Source of the DNA: Lanius collurio
Lineage: Eukaryota; Chordata; Aves; Passeriformes; Laniidae
Direction of reading: 5' to 3'
NCBI GenBank assembly: GCA_020086605.1
Contig: JACBWW010000016.1
Coordinates: forward strand, 6,625,682 to 6,689,681
DNA: 64,000 bases
Positions within the stretch are counted from its first letter, which is position 1. The number at the start of each line of letters is the position of its first letter. A program made the position numbers and the translations under genes. Shown here one piece after another: positions 46,901 through 61,300 of the stretch. The notes under the pieces are model-generated. The model did not search any database, was not told the origin of the DNA, and worked only from the letters and a program-made list of their open reading frames with translations.

Positions 46901-49900
46901 AAATTGTGTGAAAGATTTTTTTAAATTATAGAAATTTAGAAAAAAAAAGGTCAAATTGATTTTTTATTTAATTCTAGCTCCTTGCAGGAAATAAACTTTT
47001 GTCATTGCTTGGCAGATAAGAGATACCATTGTTTCCAAGTTAAGCTGTTATAATTTTATTTGCAACGTGGTTTCTAAAATAATAGTGGCAGACTCTCTGG
47101 CTGAGGTGCTATCTGTGCACTACTGACTAGAGGTGAAATTTACCTTAAACTCACCTAAATCTGTTAGTTCAATCTGACCTGACTCTAAAATCCTATTGTG
47201 AAATTCCCGGACTCCTGCAGCTCATTCAGATGTGTTAATCTAAAGCCGAATGCCAATCAGTGTGTCACAGACTATGTGGGGGATGGGGTCACACTGGCAG
47301 CCTCACTGCAGCTGTGCTCATGGACTGGGGTCACATCGCACCTGTAGCTACTGCCCCTGAGTGCCAGTGCTGTCAGAGCCAGGGAGCTTCAGAGCAGAGC
47401 TGGGAATCCCTGAAACGCTGATAGAGCAGAAGACCATGTCAGAGGAGAAGGTTGGGTGAGTCAGTCCATTGGCCTGGGACTCACAAGCTACATCATCAGC
47501 TGCCAGTGATGCAATGAGAGTGGCCAAGCAGGTATTACATCCTTTTATTTTCCTGAGGGTCCACTTTGTTTTGATGCCAGGAAATGTTTTCCTAATCACT
47601 AACTTCCACGAATATTAAGACTCAAACACTCCTGAGAACAATCAGATCAATTAATTAGAAAACTTTTAGCATGCTGCCTTCATAAATCCAGAGTTAGCGT
47701 GTGATCCATAACTTCAAATAGTCTTTCAGCAGCCATTTTCTTGAAGTTCTTTTCTTTAAAATACTAATGTCTCTTATATATCCATCTTCTGATTCAGAGG
47801 TTGAGTCCTCCTACTAGTGTTACCTTTAGAATTATAGTTGATGGAAAATCCCTTAAATAGTCTAATGATATGGTCCAGTTACTCTCAAGTGCACAGGCCC
47901 TTTATAAATGCTACTCAAAAATCAATATCAATCCTTCAGTGCCTTCAAGAGATGTGGAGTAACACCATAACAATAGTGATTGCCTCTAGCAAATAACTGT
48001 TCAGTGATTATACTGCAGTGGCCTGGAAGACCAAATCCCCCTCAATAACTTTCAAAAAGAATTCATGCTGAGAAATGTAAGCCCATCCCTAGCAGGCAGG
48101 TCAGGAGCTGCCGTTTCTAGTCAAGTACCTACTTATTTACTGTGTTTCTCTCTCATTATTGACATAACATTTTGGAAAAGAAAGTCTGCTAAAAAATAGG
48201 TAAGCTGCAAAACAGTAGGTTAGCATTTGAGACATGTTCAGTGCAGCAAAGAGGACTGTGCACCACAGGAGAATCAGCTGGCAGCCCCTCCCTTTGACTG
48301 TTTTATTTAGGAATTTGAAAGCAGACTAAGGAGAATACATTTTCAAAGACAGTGGTAGCAGGGAAAAAAAACACTCCAAAGTGTAAACAACAAAGCAGGA
48401 TTCATAGTTACAGCCTCTGATATTTATTCTGTGAGTAAATCAGCTGCTTGCTTGGAGTCAGGAACAGCAGAATATTAAGCAAAGTTCAAAGTAGTGTGGC
48501 AATTACTTTATGGCTAAGACTCTGTAATGTCATGGTATTTTCCTGGTGTCCATGGTTTTTACATGGGGAGGTCATAGTGGACAGTACCAAAAGCTCAACA
48601 CAGTCCAGAGGCAGCAGCCAGTGCTTTGACTCTCCACAGAGTCAGCTGCACCACTGGAGTAAGAGACTGGCTTGGCTTGGCTCCTCAAGAGCAAGTCACA
48701 TGAAGGCCTCAGGGCCTTCCCATCTCGTGGACTTCTGCATGCAGACACTGTATCAAAACTAGCCAACCAACCCAAATGGTTTGCCAAGACATCAGGGTTT
48801 TCTTAAAGGCTGCTCTTTGGTTCAATCCATGCTTTACCCAGGGGTACAATTCACTCTCAAAAATTAAAGACATGACAAAGTTCTCTCTCTCCACAGAGTT
48901 ATTGGAAAATGAATGCTCCATCTTTCCTGAGATAGGAAGTCCTTGCCATGCAGAATAGACAACGTTGTTACATTCACACTTCACCCTATCAAAACTTTTA
49001 AGCAAAAATATTGGAAAAAAATTTCTATATGCATGCATAGATCTACTGCCCAGGATGTTACTTGCTACAAGACACAATGAAGTAATGATATAATAAAAAA
49101 ACCCCAACTTTGGAAATATAAAGACAGTGATGTTTTTGCATGTTAGAAACAGAATTACAAAATAAAGATTGGAGAACGAGAAATCCCAACTGTTTTTTTT
49201 TAAATCCTGCATTGGCTTTAAAGTATTTTTATTTCAACCATCTCTCAAATATTAAATTTTATTTCCTGCCAGTGTTCCTATTCAACTCTCTTAGTATGTT
49301 CTGGAAAACCAATCTTTTCTGCAGACATGCTGTACCACCATGTTGAGTTCTACAGCTCCATTAACCATAATAAAATCATTCTCATGTGTTCTTCCTTCAT
49401 GTATAATATAGTGTGTGTACAAATGCTTATTGCAACTGGAAACATATTGTGGCATCGAGCAGCTGACAGTTTAAGCAATGCATAAATATTAGAATAGAGA
49501 AAAGCCTAGTGTGATTTCAGAGCCAGTTGCATTGAAATTTCTCTGAACTGACCAGTCTCTTTGTGACATCTGTTCTCATAGGACATTCTGGTAGCTGAGG
49601 GGGGGTTTATTTCAAAAACTTTGAGAACAAATGTTATGTCCAAATATATTCTCTGCAATAAGCATTAGGTAGTGAAATAAATTAGACTAAGTAGCTACCC
49701 AGGAGTAAAATTAGGTTTTACAGATGTGAGTGCTACTAGAGGTATCAGACTCAGGGAACCTGTTATGATTTAGACCTTAGTGATTACGGCAATAATAAGA
49801 TACCTTAAGCAAGCTGTTGGCTGAATCAGTCAAGTGAATCTCAACTGTGTAGTGGTGAAGTTATTTTATCCACATAAGTTCATTTTAGTCCATTAAGACA

Positions 49901-52280
49901 GGCCTTTTACTTCACAGTGTGTGTAGTCATTACATTTCCCTACAATCATTTGTCTTCATTCAAAGGAGCACTCAACCACCTTGGTGCTTATTGCCATTAA
50001 CAAGATTGTGGTTCACCTTAAAACAGTGTCAAATGAAGTCACAAAGAGTCATGTGGATGACAGCAAGAGAAACTGCACCAGTGTGCACAACATAATCATG
50101 CAGATGAGAAATATAAACAAGAGATGAAATGCAATTTAAACAAACACTCAGAAAACAAATGTGCCATTGCAGATAAACAATTCCTAAAGCAGCTGTACAG
50201 GAGTTCTCCTTCACTTGTAATTCTTGCAATGGGATTGAAAAAAGGAAGAAATCAGAATTGTTAAGAAATCAGGAAATAGCAGATATTTTCACTAAAGTTT
50301 TTGTATTTCAATGAAATATTATTTTACTAACAAGACAAGCATTATAAAACATACAGAGCTAACTGCATGAGCATCCTAAAAGCTTGTGTATTAAAGCCCA
50401 AAAGTTCATTTGGCAGAGAGACTAATATGCCTAAAAGCTTTCTGGCTCATTTTAACACCTTCTGTTTTTCTCATTAGAGCTGGCACTGATGTTCAGTTAT
50501 TATTTTAGGATCTGATCATATTTACAAACTCTTGCTACTTTTTCTCCTTAGAGACCTCATCTGAATCACTTTTGAATATCTAGCAGATGTTCAAGATACT
50601 CAGTTCTTAGAAAGATGCAAGACTCTTTAAAACCATGTGAAGCACAGCTACAATCTCTAACTACTGTGCCTGAAAAGGAAAATTTTCCTTGAAGACACTG
50701 TCTCATATAAGTACACCTGCTGCTTTTTTTATCCTCTGAATCAACTTGTGCTGATCATGGAGGATTCAGGATCCCAGGCTAGACTAAGCCCACACAGCTG
50801 TACAAAGTCCCTGTGTTAATTTTGTCTCCAGCACGCACATGTTCAACATTTCCAGCACTACTTTTGATAAAAGTCTTCTACAATCAGCCCTTAGCCTCCA
50901 GCCTTTTGAAGAAGAAGAAATGTAACTCCTGAGGCCACAGAGTTTGGATGGGAGAGGATATATTGTCTTTTACAGTACTGAGCTTAGTAAGTTTTAAAAA
51001 TGCACACTCAAGGGTATATGCTAATTTGACTGAGTATTCCTCACTTCATGAAAGAATCAACTTTTATCAGCATCTCAGGTTTGCTCCACAGCTCTTGTAT
51101 AAAATGAACTCTTGGAGTCTGTGCACAGCTAATAAGTTTAGTGCTCTTTTAGAAGCAAAGGGGTTTGTCAGTGTGCAGCAGCAGATGACCTGCTTAGACC
51201 AGATCAGATCAGTGTTTTAGAAACACTTGCAATTTTCATTTTCCCTGAAATTAAGAGCAAAAATGTCTTCAGCATAAGAAACACCTTCATTAAGGATGGG
51301 TTCCTATATGCACTCCTTTCTGTACACCTTAATCTCCTTCCACATTAGCCACAGGGGAGTTAATAAGATGCTCAAAGCAAACTTCAGGAGAACGTGCATA
51401 AGCAGCAGGCAGGTTTGAAGAAATCACTCATCTCTCACTGGCATAGCAGTCACAGGATGAGGTGAGCATGGATACAGAGCTGAGAGGAACAAGAGTGATG
51501 CTATCCAAACTCAGAATGCCTCGAGCAATCATCAGGGTCAAATCACAACTATTTCCCACCAGCAGTAGAGACCAGCCCCAGCTATAACCTCCACAAACTG
51601 TAATTTTTGAGTAAGCAGAAGTCCAGTAGATGATCCATGTCCATGTGTGGTAACTAAGCTCTTATAAGCTATATTTCTGATGCCAGCACACCTTTTTCCT
51701 AACTTTTTTTATAAGACTAGCATTGAAACCAGCTTTTTCTTTAAAGAGCTCCTCAGCACTCTTCCCTGCCTGCCCCTCTACACCACTTTTCCAAAAATAT
51801 ATTCCCATGTATTCGTATTTGCTGTTTTAAACCCACACTGGGACTACGTGAATCAAATCTAACCTGCTAATCTGCTAATTGTTGAACTAATGAGTTTTTT
51901 TTCTGTGCATATCTGTATGTACCTGCCTTGTCAAATTCCCTGACCAATGTGTATTACCAATAACTAACCCCAGTACTCCCACTTCAGCTGCACCTCTTAA
52001 GAATCTTGGCCTATTCTGCTCTCTGAGGAGAGAGGAAAAGCATCAGCATGACATCCCACTCCCCTTGAAATCTCTCCAAATCAGGAAGAAGTTCATGCAG
52101 GACAGCTTGCTCTGATTCTGTCAGTGTTTGCACTTAAGGCAGAAAGGGGCTGACTGATGACTAATTGTACAAGGACACTAATATATAAAACTGTATCAAT
52201 TAAAAGGAAAGATCTACTTTAACATATTAATACAAGAATATAGTCAGAAATCTGAAAACCCTTTTTGTTCTTCCCAAATT
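43931..52280. other. Intergenic, no gene seen
   Basis: Starts with a GC-rich patch (about 44020-44120, with several CpGs) flanking the CR1 copy, then mostly AT-rich DNA with a GC-elevated patch at 47280-47530. The longest open frame in the window (48709-49212, - strand, 167 codons) has no recognisable domain. No splice-linked coding exons were found. Confidence 0.7.
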
Positions 52281-52312
52281 AGGTTATATATAGATTATAT
52301 ATATATATATCT
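52281..52312. repeat. (AT)n microsatellite
   Basis: TATATATA followed by GATT and an (AT)n run at 52296-52310. Simple slippage repeat. Confidence 0.9.
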
Positions 52313-55300
52313 CATTATAGTCATCATGCTATGGGTAAGTGGAAAAAGAACATATATCTGACCTTCAAATCAACCCTCAGCTTGACAGCCTAGATCAATG
52401 CATTATCCAGACCTCTATTTCTCATTCTGTTTCAGCTGTCAAATAGAATTTGTTTGTTATAAATAGGAACTCTCCAATAACAACAGAAAATAAGGCACAG
52501 GCAGCCACCTTACAATGCACCTGTTCTCAAAATTCTCTTTGGTTTTTGAAGAACCCCATGTTTCCAGGGTGGTTGAATGAATGGCATCCTCATCTCTCAG
52601 ACTGGAGTATTCATAAGGAAGTGAGATCAACTGCTTACAATGTCCTGAAGGACATAGAGCTGACCTAAATCACAGATTGATGGCTTTTTGTTCTCTGTGT
52701 GGGAGGTCATAGGAGATCCAGATCATAGCAGGTCTTAAATAGAAGGGTCTCAGTTTCAACAAAAATGTAAACCAGAGATAGAAACTTCAGGACAAATACT
52801 CTATAACTTTACTGCAAAACAAGCACACAGGTGGTTTTGCCACCACTTTTTGAAGTCCTTTTTACTTCTAATACTCTGTTTAAAAAAAAAAAAGTCTTGA
52901 CTGGAAGATTCTCCTAATTTTTCTTTATGGATATAAAATGCTTGACAATTTGTAAAAAAACCCCACCATACTCTTAAATCACAGCTTCAGATGGCCAGGA
53001 TTGTAACAAATGAAACTATTTTTAATGCAGGGTACCTTCAAAAGCCATGAAGGTCACTGATATTCCCTTGTTGTGAAGACAGGTAAGGAGTGAGTTCCTG
53101 AAGTCATTGTTATGCCCAAACAGACTCGCAATCATTGCAGATACAGGCTTTTGCTGAAGTACGTAAGCAAGCCTTGGGAAAGAGCCCATGCTGGGGAGGT
53201 GTCCTCAGGCCAGCTGTAATTAGCTCCCCTAAGAATCCTGTAGCCACGAGGTGCAGTTAGCACTGGGTAATGTACTGCACTTTGAAGATGTAAAAGGACT
53301 TCAAAGAGCTCACTGGTACCACATTATCCACTACACTGGGATTTCTGCATTACTGTTTTCAACTCTTAATACAGAATTATAAATAGGTATTCAAACAATT
53401 TTCTTAAGTTATTTTTGACAACCAGTCATTACACTTATTACTTGAAACCCCAAAACATAAGTTTTCACTAGGAATGTCCCTTTCGTGTAAGGAAACAAAA
53501 GTTTGTTTTCATTTATTAAGGAGTCTGAAAATCTGTTCATTTTTCTTTTTACACTTGTTTGGTCCTTGAAAAAGGTTTGTAGTCAGTATAAAAGAACAGA
53601 ATTCATAGAAGGAACTAATTTTTTCTTCCCTGATTATACTGCCAGATTCAATACAAAGAACCCCAATAAACCACAGAAGGATTTTGTCAGCTTTTGATAA
53701 CAGGACAACAAAACAGAAACGTAAGCTGCACAAGGTTTTCTTTTCCTCCAAAAGCTCAAGATTAACATGAAAGTGATAATCAAAAACCAAGTTGAAGAGG
53801 AGTCACACAGGCATCAGAAAAAAACTTTTTCTCAAGGAAGGTAATGCTGCTCAGGGACAGGTTGTTTAACGAGAACACCTCAGAAGTATTCAAGACAGCA
53901 AAACAAGGCCAGGACTGGCTGGACCAAGTTCTAGTAAAAGCACCACCTCCAGTGAGGGCCTGGAGTTGAAAATTCCCAGAAGGCCTTTCCAAGCAAAAGT
54001 TCTCCTACCGCAATTACTGAAACTACCCAAGAATCATCAGAGAAAAGTTATTGTAGGATTTTAGCAAAAAGGTCAAATATGGTAAACCTCCTAAATATAG
54101 AAATGAAGCCAAATATTGAAATTCTAATGCAAAAAGAGCAAAGCTTCAAATAAGGAAACATATGCATTCCTCAAAGCCACACTATAATTTTGGGCTTTTC
54201 ACGGAGTTATACATACTAAATGGAATCTAAGAAGGGATCCACACCTTCTTTTTCCTTTCAAGTAATCCTAACAGGAATCAGATACATTTACTTTATCACA
54301 GCAAGAGTCCGTGGATAGATAAAGTATTTAATAAAAGTTACCCATATTATCTGTCATCTGCATTTCAAAAATAAACATGTAATTTTATACAATAGAAATC
54401 CTTTAAAGATAAGTATTATCACTTCAACATACTTTTCTTCATATAAGATTTTCCTTCCCAAAATTTCAGACTTCAAATAGTAACAAGAAATTTTCTTTTA
54501 TTTTCCCTGTTCAGAATTGTTTATACTCAGGCATTCAAGTCAGCATTTTACACTAGCAAGGTTTTTAACTGGTTGGATGGGCTGCTAGCTCTGCAGGTAA
54601 AAATTTTAAATATACTAAATTCCTCTCTCATACTTGGATCAGTGTATTCCCAACAGGCAAGAAACTGATACTATATCCTATCATCCTGAGAGTGCACCTT
54701 ATTGTAGACAAGCTGAAAGAGAACCCAGCATGAAACCCAGCTTCCCTTCCTGATAAGCACATGCCCAACCAGCTTATAAGATTGTTCTACTTCTTTAATG
54801 AATAAATAGATCATGATTCCACTAAAGTTTCAGATACAGCAATTTCAAGCGGCTCAGTGTTTGTGTATGGGGAAGAATTGGCTCAGGCTGCAACTACTCA
54901 TAATTTTAAAATCTGGAGATTCATGGTTCATCTTGTGTACTGGCCAATATCAAAGACAAGGTATCTGTAGCAATAATATTGCTCTTGCAAAGGCATTTTC
55001 CCATATTGTTTGGACTGGAACCTAAAGAGAATGATGTTTGAATCATGGTGATTTCACTAGCAAACCAAAAAATGAGACCTACATTAACCCCACTCAGAAT
55101 TCAGTGCCTATATCAATTCCCTACATGAAACAAGTGACCATCTGCTCCACTTGCCCATAAGCAATATTAATATCTTCTCTCTCTGTCACCCTATTCATCC
55201 CTCTTACCCCCCTGCCTGCTTAGCTTTAAATCCTTCTCCTCCTATAACATGACCTATCTATTTTTAACTCATGTCTTCCAAACTTCCACTTGGCTGCTCA

Positions 55301-58300
55301 CCCACACATATGGTAGATCTGCTCACCCGTGCTACAGACCTCCTATCTGGGACCATTTATGAACCATCTTGTAGCTGGCACAGCCATTTACATGTCTTAA
55401 AGGCATTTTCACAATGTCACCACATCAGAATATATCCTCAGAAGTTATAGCCAGATCTACTTAAAGCTCTTGATCTTAAATTTATTCACTCTGTAGTGGG
55501 TCATAATTTCAAAAGTTAAAATGAAGCTTGATGTTAAGTCTGGTATTATCATTCTAATCATCCCATTCTTATCTTGAAGCTTCCATTTGATCTGGAAATT
55601 TCTCTTGTATTGAAAAGTAGGGATTTGTGAGATTAAGATTAAGTATTTATATTTTCCCCTCCCTTCCAAAAGAAGAGGAAAGATACATTTCTGCTCTTAA
55701 TTTCTCCCACTTCTAATTTATTTGGAATACTAGATTCCCTCTTTCAGATGTCCTGCGAGAAAAGTGCACCTAGTAAGTGTTTTCCTTTAAAAAACAAAAC
55801 ATAAGAATATTTCTGATCTTAGAGGGCCTTATTGCTGAAGTTTGAGTCTCTAGTGATTATCTTATAGCCGTTCAATAGCAATTCTGGGTTTCATATAAAT
55901 GTGTAAAGTCCTTCTTGTACATAAGCCAAGAAACAATGCAGAGCTGCTCATCTGAGCTTTTCTAATTGTTCTTATACCAGCAGCACAGGAATTCATGTAG
56001 ATAGGTTTGTCATAATACCTTGTAATTTTTTATTTAACAATTGCCTCTTGAAGCTAAGCAAACCCTGGAGAAGAATAAAGCTATGGTGAATACAGATGCA
56101 ACACTAATTAACAGACATGATAAATATGAATTTTTTAGTAAGAATTAAAAAAAAAATTATTGGCATGTCAAGAAGCTGGGAAATACTTGGAAAATCAAGC
56201 TTTATTTCCTTTAAAATCTGAAACTCTGCTCTATTAGAATATATTGAGCTGAGATGCTGGGCAGCAAATTAAAGCAAGGGCCTTGTGTGTGCCCCTATGC
56301 ATTATTTCTCTGGTGTTGATGCTTACCTCAGCTGCCCTTTAGGTGGACTGCAGAATTTGGACAAATTTAGAAACTTGTAATTTCTAGGCTCTAAAAAACT
56401 GCAATACAAAGTACTAGCAGCAGTCATCTGGAACAGATTTACTGATTAGGCAGCTCAAGTTAATTATTGAAGACATAGTAGTTTTAACACTGCTGTCTCA
56501 TGATTGTAAGCAAAACAAAGGAAATATAAGCAATATACATTCAGCAACATACATACACACATTCTAATACACTGAGGAATGCCAAACCATGTGTATATAA
56601 GAAATGGCTGGAGAAACTCATCTGAACTCCTCTGCAGGAAAAAAAAGTTAGTAAAGTCAAAAGATAAATGAAAACAACTGGTTCTGCTCCAATATTGTCT
56701 CAAGATACCTGATATTGTTGTCCTCAAGTAGCTAGGAGTTTAAACTAATCCTGGTTCAGAGGTGAGGTCTGGAGGTAGACACAGAGATTTTATTAATCTT
56801 ACCCTAGTACTGCTTTTACTGGGCTAATATTAGTCCTTTTTTTCCATCATGTGGTGTCCCTAGGGTTGGGCTGTACCTAACCCAAATATCACCTAAAAAG
56901 GAAGCTATAATAGAGATGATTTCTTTGATTTGTCTTTATCTAGTGAATTACTTCATCCTGCACTCATTTTCCTTTATTTTTGCAATTTCCTGAACCAAGA
57001 GAATGAATTGTTATTGCCAAAGGAAAAGGAGAAGAAGAAAGGGAGGGGTAGAGAGAGTGGAGAGGGAATCTTCATTTGTCTGCATTTCTCTGTATCTCAA
57101 TTTCTGCTTTGCATTCAGATAGGTTTGGTGCTAAAAAATCCTCATTAATAAATAAAAGCAACGTTCTAACTCTGTATTGCTTTTAGTCCTGAAGAACATC
57201 AAAAGACTGTGCAAACCTAAAGTAAAATGCAATCAATTACCAAGCTCTGGGGATTATTTCACCAAAGATATTGATTTAACTTCACCACTGCAGCCACCTC
57301 TCATTGGAAACATATCAGCTATTTAAGAGCACACTCATAAAACAAGGCAACAAATTACCTCAACATTTCCTAGGGAATAACCTTTCAGTCGTTCACTAGA
57401 AGACAGGTCAAAAATCACTTTTTTTTTTCTCACTTCAGTTCACATGATCTCTACTGTACCTACAAGAAATGTATTATAAAAGGGAATCAAACTGAAGATT
57501 TCATACACTAGAATGTGTGGCTTAGGTTTCAGTAAATACACAACAGGATCTTTAAGGACTGCATACAAGGACTGGAAGTTGTCACATCAAACTACATTTC
57601 TACTTAACAGCATGACAGGAAATAGATTTCAGTAAGAAACATGACTCAATTCACAAATGCAGGGTTTCCATCAGTGAAGATATTCTATCCATGTGTGATC
57701 CCAGAGGGAGTATATGCAGGAATTTGAGGACTGACATTTGTCTTGACAAAATGGAGAGTTCTGAGTTTGACAACAGGCACTACCTAAGAAAGGAAGGAGA
57801 CACTGTCTAAAATATCTTATCCAACATAACTTGTTTATTTCTTGGTCTTGCCACGCATTTTTTTATTCTGTCAAATGAGAAAGTGATTCCTTTTCTTTCT
57901 CTTGGGCTAGGACCACATCTTACTTTCACTGTGTGTCTAAAGATAAAATGCTCTCTGTTGACACTGGTGCCCTTCAGACACTTCCTATTCCAGTAATAAA
58001 CAAATTCTATTAACCTGTTTTCAAAAGTGCTGAAAAATCTGTAATTGCCATTACAACTTAGCAAGACACTGCAATGTTTTTCACTGTGTTGTTGGTTTTG
58101 AAAAGCTACATAACATCATACAGAAGTGAAATTTCATTTTCACCACCAATTCTTCTTTTTAACATTATTCAGTATGTGGATCATGTGTCTTGTATTCCCA
58201 TGATCAGATATTGAAATCTAGCTTTAAAAATTAACTTTTCACACAAACCATAATGCCTAGGACTAGAATCTTCGTCATGACACAGGGTTTGTCAGGGAAA

Positions 58301-61300
58301 TCTCGCAAGGTGAAATCTTTCAAGCAAACACAGTTACACAGAGGAGCATAAATAAGTGATCATACACCCAGCTGGGCAATACAGGAGCCAAAGGTGCTGA
58401 GTAGCAGCTGCCATTGTGATGGAAGTGCTCATTAAAAGCTGCCAGCGTTCATGCAGTAAGCTGGAAATGCCTGACTCTAGGAACAAAATAGGCCAGAAAT
58501 TGCCAAGTGTCAAGAACACAAAGTGCAGAACACCAGCAGCACTTTAAAGCTCCTATAATTCCTGAAGATCTGTTTGGAATGGTATTCCTCTGGAAATCTG
58601 TCAGCCCATGGGCCTGCCTGACCTCTGTTGCTGCTCGTGTGGAGTCAGCTGTACCAGCATGCAGGTGTGAAACAGCATTTCCCTTGCTGTTAACCAGCCA
58701 GAATGGAAAAAGGGTTATAAATATTGAAGTAGATTCCCAGATCCCAGTGTCTCAGGACAGGTGGGAACATGACAGTGCACAAGTCTGTCTAAAAGCACAC
58801 AAAGATGGTACAGGTAACAGCACTTCTCTGAATAAAAATTTTCACTGCCTTCAGCAACAATGACCCACTGAGGTTTTATTTTCTCCCCCTCAAATCTGAA
58901 TTGTTCTCAAATCAGCAGTGTTATAAAGAGTACAATTTGAAATTTAATCCAATCTATATTTGAAGTGTATTAACCTGTAAAAAGAATTGCCTTCACTAAG
59001 GCAATTTTTGAAGGTTTATCATGTTTTGTTATAATTTTTCTCTCTTTTTTTGCCAGACCTTTAACATAGTATTGGTATTTAATCATCCTCAGAGATTTTA
59101 TCATCCTAATTCTTGAAAAATAAAAAAACTGTATTGATGGGTACTCTAGACACCTCATGATTCAAAGAAGAAATTTAGCAATCATGACTGATATTTTTCC
59201 CTTTGCCAATGATACTAGATTCTCATATAGCAGCTGAATATCCTGTAAGTATATAGGACATACCCAAGCTCACAAAAAAGGAAATTCAGGTGGCCTATAA
59301 GGTGGCATTTCTGTAAGTAGAAATAAAAAGTATGACAAACCAGGGAGAGAGTCACAAAAAGATATTTGGCAGCACTGGTTATGTCTGAAAATAATCCAGC
59401 TTCCATCTTATTTTAGACAGTCACAGGAATCTGACTGACTTTGAGCTAAGAAGCTGTCATCAAAGAGACCTGAAATCTTGGTAAAGTACAGAGAAATCAA
59501 TTTTTCAAACCCAGTCAGACTTCAACTTGGATACTTAGGGGACACAGCAGAATAATTGACTGGTGTAAAGGAACTAGAAAAGTTAAATTACTCAAGGTAT
59601 TACTGGATTTATCTATTTGTTCTGTCACCCAGTTTGCACACATGAATGTTTTGTTCACTGTATTGTTACTCATTTTTTTTCCAGTTAACAGATAAAATGG
59701 ACTCAGCACTTCCACTTTTGGGTTATTTTTTTCCTCATTTGCTGACATTGTATTTACTAAATAATCGCTTCCAATTTTTTCTGTTAAACATCTTCACCTC
59801 CCAGTACCTCTTCTATTTTTGTATACTCAAGTGTCAAAGTTCTGCTGAAAGTCTACAGACTCTTCAAAGAAATTCCCACACTTATTTTATGGAAAATACC
59901 CCTAAATATACATTCCAAAAGGCTTAAATCACTTCTGGGACTGACAGACACCACTGTTTCCTCATGTTTTCTCTCTGGCTGTTTCCTAGTTGTGGAAATT
60001 GTGGTGCCCATGTCCATATGCCATTTAGACAGCTTTGAAAATGTAACCTGAGATCTCCTATCCCTTGCTCAGCTCCACAAAATTCTCTGCCTTCTCATAT
60101 AATTTCTTTTACATCTATGACTTCCAATTAAACTTATACTAAACAACATTAAAAAATATATTGCTGCTTTAAAATTATTGAATTCCTCTTTTTGTTTCAT
60201 GCTCCCTCAAGGAATGTTTTAAAGAGTGTACTTAGATATAATATTTTGCAATTTCTTGGGCATCCTGGGCTTTAAAAGTGACCAGGTTTCAATTACCAAT
60301 AATGACCTTGCAGGACCTCATTAATTACCACAATTCTCAGAGGGTGCTTATTAAATTTGAGTGGTTTTCCCCTTATTTAAGAAACTTTATTCCTTTTGCA
60401 CAAAAAAAACCCCTCAAAAAACTAGATGATTTCAAGAGGACTATTTATGCCCAAAGCTACTTACTGATGATAAAAGAGTAGTACTGTTTGCTCATATTTT
60501 TTTTCCATATTTGCAGCTATTTAATATTCTGCCCTACCTTGCTATGTACTATATGCTTTGCAGCTTTTAGATGCTTGATGTTATAATTTTTAACAGTCCT
60601 TTTATTCCTTTCTGGTGACATCAGATGTAATTTTAATCCTTAATTTTATTGAAATAAGTGTTATTTTCTTTTCCTTATATCATAATCACCTCTAACATCT
60701 CACAGTAAACAGCAGGTGGTTCTAATCAATCTCCTTCCATCCATTACTTATTCCCATAAATGTTGTCTTTTAAAAGTTCTGTGGGTTTGGAACTATACAT
60801 TGTATAAAACCATCACGTAATTTTCATTTCTGATGATCCATTATCACAAGATACCAGATGTTCACTACTTCTTCTTAATTACCATACTTAGGGCTTATGT
60901 CTTAGAACTAACTGAGATAATCTTTGAGACAATCTTTGATCTGAGTATTTTCTTCCAACACTGGGAGGACACAATACGACATTATCTCAAGTTATGCTCA
61001 CACAATATTTAGTAATTGCTCGTAGGAAAAGCAATTTGATTGTTTGAGCAGCAAAAAGAATTCTGCAAAAGCTGCTTTTCCATACATTCCTCAACCTCCT
61101 GTAGTCCATAGGACTACTCAAGTGCTATGTGTGTTGAAGAATTACCTTCTTTAACCAGGGAAAACAAGTTTTTGTCAGGTAGGAAAAAATATACATACAA
61201 GAAAATATAATGCTTAGTCTTGAGGGATATCTTATTGTAAATATTGTTTCTTCTCCCCTAGATCCTCACAGCTCTTACCAGAAACTACAAAATTTTTGGA

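Noticed and set aside
58507..58863. 118-codon open frame on the + strand near the end of the window
   Set aside because: No motif is recognised, and frames of this length are expected by chance once or twice in 64 kb of this composition.
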